A DNA stretch of 64,000 nt from Ampullimonas aquatilis (GTDB lineage Bacteria; Pseudomonadota; Gammaproteobacteria; Burkholderiales; Burkholderiaceae_D), in the NCBI RefSeq assembly GCF_049675895.1, contig NZ_CP183834.1, forward strand, positions 1,984,001 to 2,048,000, in the 5' to 3' direction. Position numbers and translations under genes: made by a program. The notes below the pieces were generated by a model. It saw nothing but the letters and a program-made list of their open reading frames with translations, searched no databases and was not told the DNA's origin. The number at the start of each line of letters is the position of its first letter. Position 1 is the stretch's first letter. Positions 63,615-64,000 of this stretch are shown here, in pieces.

Positions 63615-64000
63615 TCAACTCGCCATCGTGGTACGGTTCCGGCCACCTCTTTTGGATTGATAGAGTGCCGCGTCAGCGCGTCCCAGCAGATCTGAAATTG
63701 ATTCATCAGGCCGATAACAGGCAATCCCGGCTGAAATCGTAATACTGTCAATCATCTCATTGGATGTCACCTTGCGAATTCGGCTTTTGGCAATACCAAG
63801 CCGCAGTCGTTCCACAATCGCAAAACAGTCAGGCGCACTGGTTTGCGGTAACACAATGGCAAACTCCTCGCCACCATACCGTGCCACGGTGGTGCTGCCT
63901 CTGACCGCCGCCTTCAGCATTTGGGCTACCGCACGCAATACCTTGTCACCCATCAAATGACCATAACTGTCATTGATGCGCTTGAAGTGATCAATATCGA
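63615..64000 (-). CDS. GGDEF domain protein, C-terminal part
   Basis: The last about 128 residues of a gene that continues beyond the window. The visible part contains DIDHFKRINDSYGHLMGDKV, the metal-binding start of a GGDEF domain, and the active motif VARYGGEEFAIVLP, so diguanylate cyclase activity is likely. It ends with RADAALYQSKRGGRN. The N-terminal sensor region is not visible. Convergent with recJ. Confidence 0.9.
   Translation of the reverse strand, partial: DIDHFKRINDSYGHLMGDKVLRAVAQMLKAAVRGSTTVARYGGEEFAIVLPQTSAPDCFAIVERLRLGIAKSRIRKVTSNEMIDSITISAGIACYRPDESISDLLGRADAALYQSKRGGRNRTTMAS

Overview
The window looks like a chromosome segment of a betaproteobacterium, most likely Burkholderiales. 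The basis is gene content: smc-zipA-ligA in one block, a stand-alone RnfB followed by nth, an RpfE-type protein next to recJ, DUF1841, DUF6502 plus DUF5666, and an intracellular PHB depolymerase with a Cys nucleophile. Base composition is moderate over most of the window, with several clearly AT-richer islands. I saw no tRNA, rRNA, CRISPR array, transposase or integrase.

Layout. 1-2.2 kb: the end of glnD and an RsuA-family pseudouridine synthase. 2.5-9.1 kb: an accessory surface-glycan region with a GT41 glycosyltransferase, an orphan phage-type tailspike protein, an asparagine-synthetase-like protein lacking the N-terminal Cys, and an OafA-type acyltransferase. 9.0-18 kb: housekeeping genes (def, ligA, zipA, smc) plus a small unknown gene. 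18.4-24.6 kb: envelope proteins (DUF481, a beta-propeller-like lipoprotein, a DUF5666 lipoprotein with its DUF6502 partner) and a J-domain protein. 24.6-26.7 kb: an AT-rich unknown two-gene block (membrane protein plus a protein with a HEPN-type RNxxxH motif), next to a truncated reading frame that ends inside an attC-like sequence. 27-31.7 kb: a double-Cache protein and a DUF1501/DUF1800 export pair. 31.8-35.8 kb: OmpR/EnvZ-like regulators and ahpC-ahpD.

35.8-48 kb is dominated by signalling. A PAS-GAF-GGDEF-EAL protein is followed by a minus-strand run of chemoreceptor, receiver, HD-GYP, histidine kinase, HDOD and receiver-PAS genes with very tight or overlapping junctions. This run lies between ispF and ispD, which are usually adjacent. 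48-64 kb: an MFS exporter, an aromatic aminotransferase, PHB depolymerase, a PilZ protein, rnfB-nth, a VIT1-type metal transporter, two small cytochromes c, a MoxR/VWA pair, an RpfE-type protein, recJ and a truncated GGDEF gene.

The parts most worth follow-up are the HEPN/membrane block at 24.7-26.7 kb, the signalling island that splits ispD from ispF, and the tailspike/Asn-synthetase/acyltransferase operon. Functional statements rest on motif and family recognition by eye. No database search was possible.
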